Positions 43,923-56,743 of a DNA stretch of 64,000 bases are shown one piece after another. Positions within the stretch are counted from its first letter, which is position 1. Each line of letters begins with the position of its first letter. Made by a program: the position numbers and the translations under genes. The DNA is from Grammothele lineata (lineage: Eukaryota > Basidiomycota > Agaricomycetes > Polyporales > Polyporaceae). Under the pieces are notes generated by a model. The model was given only the letters and a program-made list of their open reading frames with translations, had not been told where the DNA came from and did not search any database. The stretch lies in the NCBI GenBank assembly GCA_002150815.3, contig NDFF03000067.1:62001-126000 (forward strand), read 5' to 3'.

Positions 43923-46458
43923 CTACGGAAGCGCCATCCATGCAGCAAGAAGCTTCTCAAAGTCGGGCGTCCCAAGGCCCGTGACGGGGTCCCACCCGGG
44001 CGCAGTGACGAAGCCGAGTGACTGGCTAGGCCCGCAAGCGAAGTTGTCGCCCACGGTGATGTCGTGGAATACCCCCGCGAAGGCGCTAGAATACAGCTGC
44101 ATGGGAAGCGGAAGCAGTGAGTTAGGCTTCAGACATCGGTGGAGGGACAAGTGGGGTGTGAAGGAAGGGACATACAGCGGGGTTCGCCCACCCTACAGGC
44201 GCCTTGCCTGCGGCGATGCGCGCGTCATTCACGGCGGTGATCATGGACGCCCACACCGGTGTCGATGCGGACGTTCCAAAGACGTTGAAGAGCTCTTGGT
44301 CGACAAAGACCTGATAGTTCAACCTGAGAGAGCGCAATCAGTCGATGTCTATCAACGCGCGCAGGCGGCTGCTGGCAACGGAGCGCAGCAGGGAACACGA
44401 AGCACGTACCCGTTGGCGGCGACGTCGGGGTAGGCGCGGCCGGAGCGGTTGAAGGCAGTAGAGGAGAGGTTGCCAGTAAAGTTGTCGATGTAGCTCTGCA
44501 CGGCAGCGTCTTGGAAGGACGGACGCGCGATGAAATTGGAGAAGCCGCCGCCCGACTTGAAGGAGCTGACGGCCGTCTCAGGGTTCGGGTCGGTTACCTG
44601 ATACAACGCCCCGCATTACGAATATTGAGTATTCGCAGTATCGTTATGGAGATACGACGGTACGCTCACCGAAACACCGCTCTTGACCTGTGTAGCGCCA
44701 ACTGAGGTGACATACGGGCAGGTGTTGCCAATGTGCGGCGTGAAGTCGGAGTCGCCCGTCGCGAGGTTGCCATTGTCGTCCATACAGACATTGTTGAAGG
44801 TTGCGACGCCATTGTCGCCGGAACTTACGAGGAAGGTTATGCCAGTCAAGGACAGCTGGACGATGGTTGGCGGTGATAGCGGGTGCACGCAACGCGGATC
44901 AACGCAATCAGCCACAATCAAACTACGCGCGCCGAAGGGATGACGACGCGTACCTTGCCATACTCAGTACACTGGCGTTGGGCAAAGAAGGAACCGAAGG
45001 CGAGCTCGACCTGGTCATAGGATATTGAGATGACGTTGGCGCGCGGCTTGGTACCGCAGTCCTCTATTGTTCGAAGACTCAGTCAGCATACAGCTGCCGG
45101 CGATAAAGGAACGCCAGACGCACCATTGCTGGGATTGAACTGGGAGAGTTGGGGAGGATTCCCGCCCTCAAACGTGCAGTAGTCGGCATCGAGCGCGTTT
45201 AGAAGCAGGTCGTACTGAAGGTAGGCGAAGCTCGGACCACCTAATGGAGATTATCAGTACCCGAGGGCCCGGCGGATGCCATGGACGTCATGTCACTGTA
45301 CCTGAGTTGGTGACTTGGTACTGTAGCACGTTCGCGTTCTCTCCGAGAAGCCCCATCGCATACTGGAAGTCCAGATCTGACTCCAGCAGTAGGTTACTGT
45401 CCGTGATGGACTGATTGGAGATGCCTGTACGCGGGTCAGCTACGCTAGTAGAGAATGTAGAGTCTAAGAAGCTGACCTCCATCAATGCTCACGAATGTGG
45501 GTCGCTTCCCCACCTGAGCAGGAGCGAACTGCCGGAAGAAGAGATCGAGGTCGGCGAAATTGAGCGTTTCCTGTCCAAATTCGACTATCTCCGCGCGTCA
45601 GGCTCTGAGGGTACGAGTGGCGGCGTCGTTGCAACTTACCGATACCAATGGAATGTTCGTTGGGAACGACGAGAGTGGTGTTAAAGTTGTAAAGTGCGCG
45701 AAGACAGTCAAGTGTCGTTGCTGTATCGCAGTTCACAGCCGCAGCAGTAGTCTAACGGCCATTAGCGGATTATTAGCGCACATCAGACAAGATTCAATGA
45801 GCTTAAATCATACCAAGGACCCGGGTTTGAACGTTGACGGTGTCCCTTGAGCAGGTGCACGCCCATCAATCGTGTCCACACTTCTCCGAGAAAGCGCAAC
45901 CATATCGAAGTGGACCGTCGGCCATACCGTGTCAACGTGCTTTGCGACATGCTCAGGCAGATGGTATCTGTCACTGCAGGCAATGTGCTTCGTCCCGTCC
46001 TCGTGTCCATAGACGTAGTACTGTGTCACCAGCATCGCCTCGGCCTCGGCGATCGTCACGTTCAGATCGAGGTAGCCTCCATCCTTGCTGAGCCGGACGC
46101 GAGAGGGATTGATACGGCCTTCGTCTCCCAACCATGCGCGGACGATGTCGACCGTTTCTGCGGTTGGGCGAAACGTCTCTGCAACACGGGTAGAGGTCCA
46201 GTGCTTCCCGTAGTTGGGCGAGGTCGGGTCGGCGATGTCGAGCAGATACGCCTCGAGCTTGTCGACGTTGGGTTGAGTGAGGGCAAAGGACAGAGGAATG
46301 ACGAGGTCTGGGTCGGCGCGCCGCTGGAGGGACCAACCGCGCGGAGTGATGGCGCGGGATTCGTGCACTACGCGAGGAGAGATCACGGTAGCGGCCGCGG
46401 AAGCGGCCATTGCCACAGTGGCAAGACTGAGCAGCATACGGAAAGGCAGCGCGACCAT
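43923..46458 (-). CDS. secreted S53 peptidase (sedolisin) 2
   Basis: Ten-exon gene, closest relative of sedolisin 1 within the array: long identical runs in the propeptide (RVVHES, ITPRGWSLQRRADPDLVIPL, DLNVTIAEAEAML). A signal peptide is present (MLLSLATVAMAASAAA, preceded by an in-frame ATG six codons earlier that was taken as start). The catalytic Glu and Asp lie in ESDLDFQYAMG, the oxyanion Asp in SSGDNG, Ser in FGTSASTP, and the calcium segment is [13 protein letters not shown]. It ends MALP. Exon phases equal those of copy 1. With DUF6533 gene 3 it forms the second unit of a duplicated pair. Confidence 0.9.
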
Positions 46459-47490
46459 CCTTGAGAGTGGGTAGAAGGGAGCGTGAAGGATGTCGGAGGC
46501 TTAGGGAAGGATCCCGATAGCAGCTAGACGGAGACCAATGCGCTTTATATGCGCTGGCCGAGAAGGTGGGATGTTGAGTGGACGCTTCCAGGAGTCTATG
46601 GACACAACTCGCGCCCGACGTCTGGTCGTAACACACACCATGTTCGTGGTGAGCAGCAAGGGGATCACCTGTGCGCAGTCTGGGCTAGCCTCGAGGAAAC
46701 ATGAATAGCGGCTGTGTAGAGGTCCGCGTGGTATCGTGGTAGTCCGCCGCCAGGTTGGACTTGCTGTTCCGTGCAAGACCGTGGGATCATTATGATAGAC
46801 CGAATACATCCGCGCTTGTCTCCCGGTTTTGTGTTCCTGTTTGTGAGGCATTAGCGCTTTAGTGATTGTTCGTTGAACCCGACCGGATCCAGATCGAGGC
46901 TGCTCTGCCGGGGTAACGAAGCGTACATACGGTTATTTCGAGGCCGCCGTGCCTGGTCTTCCAAATGCCGAAGATGCGGCTGTGAGAGTCCGTTGCGCCG
47001 GGATCATCAGAGTCACGGTCAGACTCAACGTTAGCGCGATACGCAGCGTTTAGCTTGAATTCTAGGTAGTTTCCGCCATGGAGTGGATAGAGCTGGCTAT
47101 TGCCTCCTTGCGGGCATGCTTATGAGATGTTGGAGGGTGCCGTGCTAGGCCACGCAGTGAACAGCTGGCTGGGCTGAGGAAGTTGAAGCTTGAAGCTTGA
47201 AGTGCGCGGCGAGTCGTCTGTCATCATGTCACAGCAACATCACGTGACTATCATCCAGAGCCGTCTACCACGTGGCGAACTTAAGAATCTCGACCGTTAT
47301 TTCTTATAGCTGCAAGAATAGCGTAGCAGTACCCTAGACTACAACCGCAGTACCCCAAGGCAGATGGTACCAGCTTTTCAAAGCTACTCGTGTAGGCGAG
47401 GCCCACAAGACGCACAGCGCGCCTCTGGGAACATGCAGTAAAGCGCTGGACGCGATACCGCGACGCGATCGGCGAAATCCTTCGTCAGCC
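46459..47490. other. intergenic
   Basis: Promoter of sedolisin 2 (related to that of sedolisin 1) and 3' flank of sedolisin 3. No further gene seen. Confidence 0.5.
46544..46549 (-). promoter_or_regulatory. TATA box of sedolisin 2
   Basis: TATAAA on the minus strand about 86-91 bp upstream of the ATG. Confidence 0.55.
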
Positions 47491-49963
47491 TCATGGAAGC
47501 GCCATCCAGGCACTGAGCAGCCTTTGGAAGTCTGGTGTACCCAGGCCTGTGACTGGGTCCCAACCGGGCGCCGCGACAAACCCGAGGCTGCCGTCGGATC
47601 CACATGCGAAGTTGTCGCCCTCGGCGATGTCGTGGAACACGTCCGCAAAGGCGTCGGAGTAAAGCTGCATATGGGGAACCGGATCCATTAAACAAGATGA
47701 GGGAAAAGCGACGGAAGCCCTGAACAAAACACGTACAGCAGGATTAGCCCATCCAACGGGACTCTTTCCGGCGGCGATACGGGCGTCGTTGACGGCGGTA
47801 ATCATTGCGGCCCAGGTCGGCGTCGAGGCCGAGGTGCCGAAGACGCTCGAGAGCTGCTGGTCGATGAAAACCTGATAGTTGTGCCTGGAAGTGGGTAGAA
47901 TGGGGTAAGCGTTTGCTTCCGACGCAAGATGCTCTGGAACGTACCCATTGGCCGAGACGTCAGGGTACGCACGTCCGGAATGATTAAATGCCGTCATGCT
48001 GAGGTTGGTCGTGAATTGGTCAATGTAGCGCTGCACGATCGCGTCTTGATATGACGGCCGGGCGAAAACATTGGAGAAGCCACCTCCCGATTTGAACATG
48101 ACATTCGGGATGTTGGCGGCCTCCTCCGGGTTCGGGTCCGTTACCTACAAGCTGCTGCGTCAGCCATTGTCACGCATTAGCAAGGAATGATGAATCAAAC
48201 GTACTGAGACGCCGCTCTTCACCTGCGTCGCACCAATCGACAGAACATAAGGGCACGTATTGCCAATGAGAGGGGCAAAGTCGGGTCCTCCATTCTGCTC
48301 CGACGAGGCACCGTCTGCCAGGCAGGTCGTGCCGAAGGATGCGACGCCACTGTCCCCGGATGAGATAAGGAAAGTGATACCAGTTAGTGAGAGCTGTACA
48401 AAGATACGTGTTCTCAGAGATGGAACGGCATGGGCGAGCGATATAGGAGAGCCTACCTTAGCGTATTCGGTACACTGCCTCTGAGCGAAGAACGAGCCAA
48501 AGTCAAGCTCTGCTTGAAGATACGAGATCGAAACGACGGTAGAGCGTGCGACGTTGCCACAGTTCTCTGTGCAAGTAGTCGAGCTGATTAGTTTACATTG
48601 CATACTGTCCCTAGATCACAATAAGCTTACCATTGCCCGGGTTAAACTCAGAGAGCCAAGGCGGATTTCCGCCTTCAAAGGTACAGAAATCGGCGTCAAA
48701 CGCGTTGAGAAGCAGCTCAAACTGCAGGAAGTTGAAGCGTGGGCCACCTTTGAGCGCATTCAGCTTCAAGCAACATCGCTAGAGCGGACTCAAGACTCCG
48801 TACCTTCATTTGTCACCTGGTATAGAAGTACGTCCGCTTTCTTTCCGAGGAGACCCATCGCGTACTGGAAGTCGAGGTTCGGCTCTAGAAGAAGGTTTCC
48901 GTCTGTGATAGACTGGTTCGATATGCCTGATCGCTGAATGAGAACTCGGGGCTTTCGCAGGTGTAGACGAGTCTAGCTACCTCCATCGATCCCTACAAAG
49001 GTCGGCCGTTTACCAACCTGAGAGGGATCGAACATCTGGAAGAAGCTGTCCAGGTCTGCCAGGTTCAGGGTCTCCATGCCAAACTCCACTGAATCGGCGA
49101 GGTCAGCGTACGGATATATCTACGCGCTGTGGCGACCGTCGATTCACTTACCAACCCCGATCGAGTGTTTGTCCGGCACGGTGAGGGTGTAGTTGAAGTT
49201 ATATAGAGCACGCAAGCAGTCAAGAGTTGTGGCTGAATCACAGTTCGTTGGGATCGCGGAAGACGCCTGATCAACGCGAAACCTTCGTCAGCACCCAGGA
49301 AAACGCGAAACATTCGCGGACACTGACCAACGAAGTAGGATCCGTGGACGAAGGTGCTCTTTGAGCGGAGGGGCGGCCGCCAGCAGTGCTCGAGCTTCTC
49401 CGGGAGAGTGGTACAACATCGAATTGGAGCGTCGGCCAGACCGTGTCGACGTGCTTGGCGACGTGCTCTGGTAGGTGATAGGCGCCCTGGCAAGCAACGT
49501 GTTTCGTCCCGTCGTGGTGCTCGTAGACATAGTATTCCGTCACGAGCATAGCCTCTGCTTCGGCAATGGTGACGTTGAGGTCGATATATCCTCCATCCTT
49601 GCTGAGGCGTACGCGTGTTGGGTCGAAGGCGCCGTCGCCTGTGAGCCAGGCGCGAACGATGTCAACTGTTTCCTTGGTGGGGCGGAACGTCTTTGCGACA
49701 CGGGCGGGCGTCCAGTGCTGGCCATAGTTAGGTGACACGGGGTCGGCAATGTCAAGCAGGTACGATTCGAGATTTTCTAGGTTCGGTTGGGCGAGGGCGA
49801 ATGAGAGCGGGATGACCGTCTCTGGGTCGGCACGGCGGCGGAGAGACCATCCATGGGGAATTGTATCGCGGCGTTCATGAACGACATGCGGGAAGGTGGG
49901 GCCCGCACTAGCGCCCACTACTAGCGTGAGAGCGAGAATACCGAACGATACGGATAAGTGCAT
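47491..49963 (-). CDS. secreted S53 peptidase (sedolisin) 3
   Basis: Ten-exon gene of the same plan. The signal peptide LSVSFGILALTLVVGASAG is followed by the propeptide (PNYGQHW, LSKDGGYIDLNVTIAE). The catalytic Glu and Asp lie in EPNLDFQYAMG, the oxyanion Asp in SSGDSG, Ser in FGTSASTPTWAAM, and the calcium segment is [14 protein letters not shown]. It has an insertion relative to copies 1 and 2 after the oxyanion block (ADGASSEQNGG). The start at 49963 was chosen because it gives a clean signal peptide; in-frame codons further upstream to 50152 are not conserved. No damage seen. Confidence 0.9.
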
Positions 49964-50867
49964 TTCGGGGCGTGGACGAGGTGAAGGAGTCGGTCGTCGA
50001 AGGCCTAAGGGAAAAGTCCAATAACTGTGCCAATGTTTATTCCCCGCCTTTATGTAGCACGGCAGCGTTAGTGTATGTTCGCGATGTGGAAGATGATGGA
50101 CGTTGGACACATACTCGACATGCACAGGCCGTAGCGCCGGCGCTTCCAGCAAGATCGCAGTTCAAAGCCGAGCGCGGGATCACGTTCGACTTCCCTGCCA
50201 ACCATTCAGGTTTCGATTCCAAAGGGTAGAGAAGCGTGGTCGCTCCGCCTCGGCTTCCAAAGGCCGTATGTTAGACCATGTGGCAGTGACACGACGAATT
50301 TCAGCTAACCTAGGACAACGTCAGCTAAACGACCACCCCCAATCGATCGCACTGGTATGCTGAGAGATCGCCGTGGCCGTAGCCCCAGGATATGCATTCC
50401 GAAGTCGTTGCGCTCTCCCATGGATTGACAGATATCACCTGGATGAGAAGTCGGGAGCCTCTATGAGCCAAAGCGAGAAATGCATTCATCCCGGGCTAGA
50501 AGAACGGACCCTATGAGCACGAACACAGAAACGCGCGAGAAAGAAACTGTACCCAATCGGAGACTCCGTACTCGCCTGCTAATGTCCCGCCGACGCCAGT
50601 CATTGAATCGTGAAAACGCCCACCGCGCGTGGTGAATGATGAGAAAGAAGGTGGACATGATATGGAAGGAGGTCGGAGATCAATCAGGATGCATTGAGGA
50701 GCTGTCACTAGAACCGGCATATGGGCGTCATGAGATGCTTGCGCGTTATATCATGTATGACTAGGAATACTACCCTCAGTCATACATCCATTTACAATGA
50801 TGCTGGGAGGACGAACCTTTCGTAATATGGGCGCCAATCGCATCTACCTCCTGTGGGCCGCGCTGGG
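49964..50867. other. intergenic
   Basis: Promoter of sedolisin 3, with a TATA-like ACATAAAGG on the minus strand at about 50047-50055, and the 3' flank of the G-alpha-like gene. Extra 3' exons of that gene could lie here (see its entry). Nothing else seen. Confidence 0.45.
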
Positions 50868-52641
50868 TTATTGGATGCTCGAAACGAAATGAGCCAAACG
50901 CACTACTAGCGGCGTAGCATATGCCTGGATATCGCGCGAGCTCCGGTTGTTCTTCTCAGCCGACACGCGGAATCGTTCCTTCCAGTCTAGAAGAACCCCA
51001 TAGTCAGGTGGGCATTGTGGCTCAATCGACACCAGGGACGTAAGTACGCACATTCTACAACTGACACCCCATCGTTGGGTCTTTCTCTATATGCTTCGAC
51101 ATAATCTGCTATTCGAATTTCGCGCGCGAGTTTCCGTTCAAGAAGATCGTACTTGGTAAGGAACTGCATTACAACAACCACCAAGTATCAGCTCAAAAGG
51201 TGACGAGCAGTCAGAAGACATAACCCACCAAACACACCGAAGCTTTCGCAAGGGGTTGAGCGGAACATACGACCTCCCACAGTCGTAGACTATCTTCTAT
51301 GACGCTGACGTTTGGATTCCCTGGCAGTAATTCATCGAAGGCCTCAAGAGACGCAGCAAAGACAACGGCATCGACGTCCTCAAAGTACGGAATCCATACA
51401 GGTCGCTGGTAAGAGGTCAGACGGTGGTGATACTGACACGGAACCTTCCTCACGGCAGAGCTCGATAAGTCGACGGTGAAAATTGACCGCTCGTGTGGTG
51501 CTCCAGAGCCTGAGTCATAGTAAGGGTCTCATCGAACATCACATGTTGATTTCTGAACACTCACCATTATCCACTACAATATGCCGCTCCTGCACACCTG
51601 CTTCATCCGGAACATAGGCCCTTGCAATGTCTAATCGCGATGGTACGTAGTCACACGCAGTGACGCGTTGCACTTCGTCTAGAAAACTATACGGAGTCAT
51701 CAAACACCACCACTAGACACCAGCGCACTAGTAGTACTCACCATCCTGGCCTTTCCTCGGACCACATTCCTTCATGAGCGAGAACGCCCCTCACACGGCT
51801 ATCCGACCAGAGCGCATGGATGTCGTCGGCACAAGAACGCAGGATGTCCGTCGATTGTTCGATGGGAGAGCCGGGGGATTCACCATCGCCAAGAGGCGGA
51901 CGAATTTGCTAGGAGCTTTGTATGAGGGATAGGAAAAAGAGGCTAGACGTTGGCGGCGACATACCTGTATGCTACTAGTTCCTGTCGGGTCTACAGCACG
52001 GAGGGCCTTTTCCAGAGTACGCTGCACGCCTTCGAAGATAGAGAGACGATCCAGCCGAGATTTATGTGCTTTCGTGAGACCGATAGAATCGTCTTCCGCA
52101 TGTCCATGATCCATGGCGAGTCGTGCACGGTATTGAAGTTTCAAAACGTTCATGATCAACGTGACGGAGGCGACAAGGTTGAGCTGCACTACAGCCTTCC
52201 ACGAATGTTGTCCACGAGTGAAAGATTTGTCCAGGATGGAGAAGAAGTCTTGAAGGGGAAAGACACCGAGATGGGTGGGATGTAGTATATTGGAAAGCGA
52301 AAGCACTCACTATTCACTAATGTCGACTTGCCACTACTACGATGGCCCAAAACGAGCACCTCATAATGAGGTCTGACGTGCCGTCTCTCCAGCATAGCTA
52401 CCCTCTCCACGTCTATCTCAGCATCTATGCGCTGGCTGACCCTTCGTGCTTGTGTTTCCACCTGCTGCTGGGCATAACGCTCCTCCCCAGGGGTTCGGGC
52501 GACCTTTGACGTGAGCGCGTCGGGAAGTAGGGAGTAGAGGTTGCGCAAGCAGAAGGTCATGATTAGCAGCACGGAGGAACCTTGTAACACGGGTAGAGAA
52601 CGGTGACGGGTTTGGATGAAGTCATGTTGCCAGTGGTCCAT
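50868..52641 (-). CDS. divergent G-protein alpha subunit-like protein
   Basis: Predicted 455-residue protein in eight exons: 52641-52311, 52248-51965, 51908-51742, 51686-51565, 51509-51445, 51405-51238, 51163-51052, 50986-50868; all phases agree. The P-loop GHRSSGKST matches G-alpha GxxxxGKS. The helical-domain end WFLDEV-like block (CFLDEVQRVTACDYVP) and WIPYFEDVDAVVFAASL (G-alpha WIHCFE-V) are clear. The switch I Arg/Thr and the switch II DVGGQR are absent (VDLSSSAVRKRP instead), and NKxD has become TKYD (FLTKYDLLERKL). Such divergent G-alpha-like genes are known in mushroom-forming fungi. GTP binding is possible, but normal hydrolysis is doubtful. The C-terminus departs from G-alpha after YATPLV. 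A donor (GTGCGT) there and an acceptor near 50825 allow extra exons, so the 3' end is uncertain. The second Met (MTFCLRNL) is an alternative start. Confidence 0.75.
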
Positions 52642-53186
52642 GGACTTGGAGTGTGCGCGATTCTATGCAGCGCCCGCTGCGGATGTAAGAGTTCATGGTA
52701 GCCAAAGACCTGTCGTGCCGAATCGTGCTCGAGACGAGACCCACATCGAGGTGCTAAGACGAGAGGGGACAGAACAAGACAGAAGTTACTCGATGTATGA
52801 AGGGAGTCGTCACGGTGCATGGGGATGGACGAGGGAATCGAGACGCTGTGTACAGTTCCGATCGGATCGGGGTTTCTTATCCCGGTCAGCGCGATTGTCC
52901 GTCCTCTGTTCGACTTGTATATACCTCTTACGCGTATCTTCTCCTAGATCACTGAATTTTGAAGCATCTGAGCCCCATCCGCTGGTGGACATAAATGCAA
53001 TTGGCAGTGTATAGGGAGAGACTCAGATTACTACAGACTATGACGCGATACTATCGATGAGTGACAGTCTACAACCTTCTATTGTCACTACAACGGCGGT
53101 TTGGACCTGTCCGTTCTCGTTCGCAAGACGTTCTTGAATTCACGACCATTTGATACAACGAGCCTCGGCTCCAGCATGCGATACTA
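52642..53186. other. intergenic
   Basis: Leader and promoter of the G-alpha-like gene and 3' end of sedolisin 4. A 60-codon minus-strand frame at 52810-52992 is not supported as a gene. Confidence 0.45.
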
Positions 53187-55657
53187 TCACGGCAGAGCCA
53201 TAAACGCAGCACGGAGCTTCTTCAAGTCCAGCGTGCCCAGCCCCGTCACAGGGTCCCAGCCAGGCGCAGCGTTGAAGCCCAGCGTTCCGTTTCCGCACGC
53301 GACATTATCTCCCTTGGTGATGTCGTGGAATACGTCCTTGAATGCATCAGAATACAGCTAAAGTTACAATCGTCAGCTTCCGGGATTCGGAGACATGTGG
53401 CAGTTGAGTAGACGATACGTACGGCAGGGTTGATCCATCCGACCGGGGATTTGCCTGCTCCGAGCCGCGCGTCGTTCACGGCGTTCAGTAGCGCTGCAAA
53501 CGTCGGAGCGGAGGCAGACGTCCCAGAAATCGGGAAGAATTCCCCGTCGATCGCCACGGTGTAGTTGTGCCTTCATTCAACAGTATCCATCAATCAGAGT
53601 TGAGCGCGTGCATGCCTCCCCATAAACAGGGGAAGAACCGGGCCCCGAGTACGCACCCATTGGCAGAAACGTCTGGGTATGCACGTCCAGACCGATTGAA
53701 GTTGCTATCGGAAAGATTTCCGGCGTATTTGTCGAGATAGTGCTGTATCGCTGCGTCCTGGAAAGAGGGGCGCGCGATGACGTTGGAAAAACCGCCCCCG
53801 GACTTGAACGTGACATTGCCAAGGACTTGGTTAGCAGCCTCCTCGGGGTTAGGATCTATCACCTGAGAAAGAAACGAATGAGCTCTCTGATGTGATCCCA
53901 AGAGAGCTACGATTTACCGAGACGCCGAGAGTCACTTGGGTTGCGCCGACCGCAGTGACGTAGGGGCACGAGACGCCAAAGTTGGGTACGAATGTCTGGC
54001 CGCTTTCGGAGAAATTTCCGGAGCTATCTTTGCAGGTACCGACGTTGCTCCAGGCGACGCCGCTATCCCCAGTCGCTTGTACAAACGTCATACCAGCGAG
54101 AGACAGCTAGAAAGAAAAGAGCTGTGTGAGCACTCATCCGGGATTCTCAAGGGGCGGAGACGTACCTTGCCAAATTCGAGGCACTGTCTCTGTGTTGCGA
54201 ACGCCCCAATGAGTTCCTCGGGCGCGGCATACGAAATCGAGACAACGTTTGCGCGCGGCGCTGTTCCACAAGACTCTGCATCGGGGAGAGGGTTCGACGC
54301 TGAACGTCTTGATAAGAGATGGATTATGCTTACCGTTTCCATTGAACTGAGATAGCTGAGGAGGATTTCCCCCTTCAAACGTGCAATAGCTACCATCGAA
54401 CGCGTTGAGAAGGAGATCAAACGGCACATAGTCTGGAACGCCTGGTAATCATCCGCGTCTCAGCACGGAGAAACCTCCACGAAACACTAAGACCCGAAGC
54501 GTACCGATGATCTGATAGTCATACACCGTTGCGTTCTTGCCGACGATGCCCATTGCGTATTGGAAGTCCAGGTTCGGCTCGACGTTGAAGGTAATGTCGG
54601 TGACAGACTGGTTATTAACGCCTGAATCGATTTTGGGCATGAGATCCCGAAGGGACAACAGCGTGTTTGCTTACCGCCATCGATGCTGACCAACGTAGGC
54701 CGCTTCCCGACTTGAGTGGGGTCGTACTGCTGGAAGAACACATCTAGATCATCAAAGTGCAAGGTGTTGGGTTCAATTTCCACTGTATATAGACGATCTG
54801 TTAATCGTGGTTCAAGCCGTGAATGCGTCACACACGTACAGACGCCGATAGAGTTGTTTGGGGCGGAGTTGGTAGTATCGTTCGCGTCAAAGTTGTAAAG
54901 GGAGCGAAGGCAGTCGAGTGTGGTGTTCTGGTCGCAGCTCGTAAGCGTACCATCCCTAGGTAACTACAGCAGACATGAGCGCGATGCGGAGGATCGAATA
55001 AGAATCCAAACAAACCGGCGTTAAGTCGCGTCGAAGCAGGGAGGGCTGAGACAGCTTGCTCATACTTTCTTTATGCTTTCGCTGCGCCGCCTTCTTCATG
55101 GCCGAAAACTGAACCGTTGGCCAGACCGTGTCGATGTGCTTCACGATATGTTCCGGAAGGTGATACGCGTCCCCGCACGCGACATGAGTCGCCCCATCCT
55201 CATGCCCGTAAACGTAGTACTCCGTCGCTAGGACCGCCTCTGCCTCTGCAACGCTCATTTCCACGCGTATGTAGCCTCCGTCCTTGCTGAGCCGCACACG
55301 CGCAGGGTTAACCCCCTCGGCTTGCAGCCACGCACGCACAGTGTCGACAGTCTCCTCTGCGGGACGGAAGGTCTCGGCGATACGGTTGGGAGACCAGTGC
55401 TTGCCGTAGTTCGGTGACGAGGGATCTGCCACATCGTGCAAGTAGGCGTCGAGGTTATGCACGTTGGACTGAGCGAGCGCGAAGGAGAGTGGGATGCGGA
55501 GGTCAGGATCGGCACGGCGGTGGAGGAACCAGCCATGGGGTGTCGTGTCGCGTCGTTCGTGCACAACGCGCCGGGATAACGGGGATGCGGTGGCTAGATC
55601 CACGGAGAGTGCTAGGATCGTGATGCCGAGAAGAACGCGGAAGGATAGAAAAAGCAT
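53187..55657 (-). CDS. secreted S53 peptidase (sedolisin) 4
   Basis: Ten-exon gene that forms, with copy 5, a separate subgroup of the array. The signal peptide (FRVLLGITILALSVDLATA) leads into a propeptide sharing [16 protein letters not shown] and PNYGKHWSP with copy 5, with a basic linker (KKAAQRKHKE) before the mature enzyme. The catalytic Glu and Asp lie in EPNLDFQYAMG, the oxyanion Asp in ATGDSG, and Ser in [15 protein letters not shown], which differs from the GTSASTP-W type of copies 1-3 and 6. The calcium segment reads [13 protein letters not shown], with Leu-Asp-Leu in place of Pro-Asp-Phe but the Asp kept. Exon phases match the rest of the array. It lies upstream of the G-alpha-like gene on the same strand. 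Confidence 0.88.
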
Positions 55658-56743
55658 CTTGTGGTAGATCCGCGAGTGTACGTTTTGAAGTCAAGATGCT
55701 TCGTGGGGTACGGAGATGGGAGACTGATATCTCGCTCCATATATACAACTGGCGCAAAACGCAAGTTAGCCAGGAAAACGTAAGCAATGGGAGGATCGGC
55801 TGGAGGCCGTGCCTACAAACTGCTTGATTTGTTGTCTCCCTTCGTTCGGCACGACAGTGGCAGTTCGGCCTCGGCACTGACCATGTCGTCCCGCCCATCC
55901 ACAGCAAGTCTCCAACGTACAAGACTCGGTAATTTATGGTGCTACCGCGCCCATGGTGATTCGGCCGACGTCAAAGTGGATTCGAAGGAGCGTTGCAACC
56001 AGAGAAAATGCATCGCATACACGCCGGCGACTCGCTGGAATATTCAAAAGTGAGCAGAAGCGGTGTTATAGCTGTCTGAGAACGCACTGCGCACTGCGGT
56101 AATCGATGATTGTGAGCGTTTTCGAACTTAGGAGGCGGCCCCCTCTAGCCGCGGCGTCAGCCTAAGTTACGCACATGACGAACGAGCACGGTGATATAGC
56201 TTCATGACTGCAATGGAGCGCAGACACTTACCGAGTTCTGCCTACGGTAATCACAGGTAAGTTGTGAGCATACAGTCCATGGGGCCAGCAGTACGCTGAG
56301 TTATGTGGACTCGAGAGATGAAAAGAGAAAAGCCCGCTCGAGGAAAAGACCCGTCGTCAAGACAGGCCGATGACGTCATTCCCACGTGACACCGGCACCA
56401 GTCGAACCAGCGCCCTGTCGGGCCGTTCTGCTTGCTACCTCAACTACTCAGACAGCCCTTCGAGTCCAAATCAGCGATCTCAGCCTGCAAAAGTATTCCT
56501 TCTACTGCATGATCGTTATTCCGTATCTAAATCCAGTGTTTTCTGACCCCAGGATTGCACTTAGCCGCGTTTTCACGCAGTTTCCATCGGCGTTCACAAA
56601 GCCCATCCCCTGTCTATCGCCATAATACTAGCGCTGCCACCGCTACAATGACTCGTTGAACCAGGATAAATATCGGGTACGCTGTCCGCTAGTTGGTGGT
56701 AACAAGTTGCTACGTACAAACATAAGTACACAACACAGTGTCT
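55658..56743. other. intergenic
   Basis: Promoter of sedolisin 4 and 3' flank of sedolisin 5. A CRE palindrome TGACGTCA lies at 56371-56378. No gene seen. Confidence 0.5.
55739..55745 (-). promoter_or_regulatory. TATA box of sedolisin 4
   Basis: TATATAT-type box on the minus strand, 82-88 bp upstream of the ATG. Confidence 0.55.
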
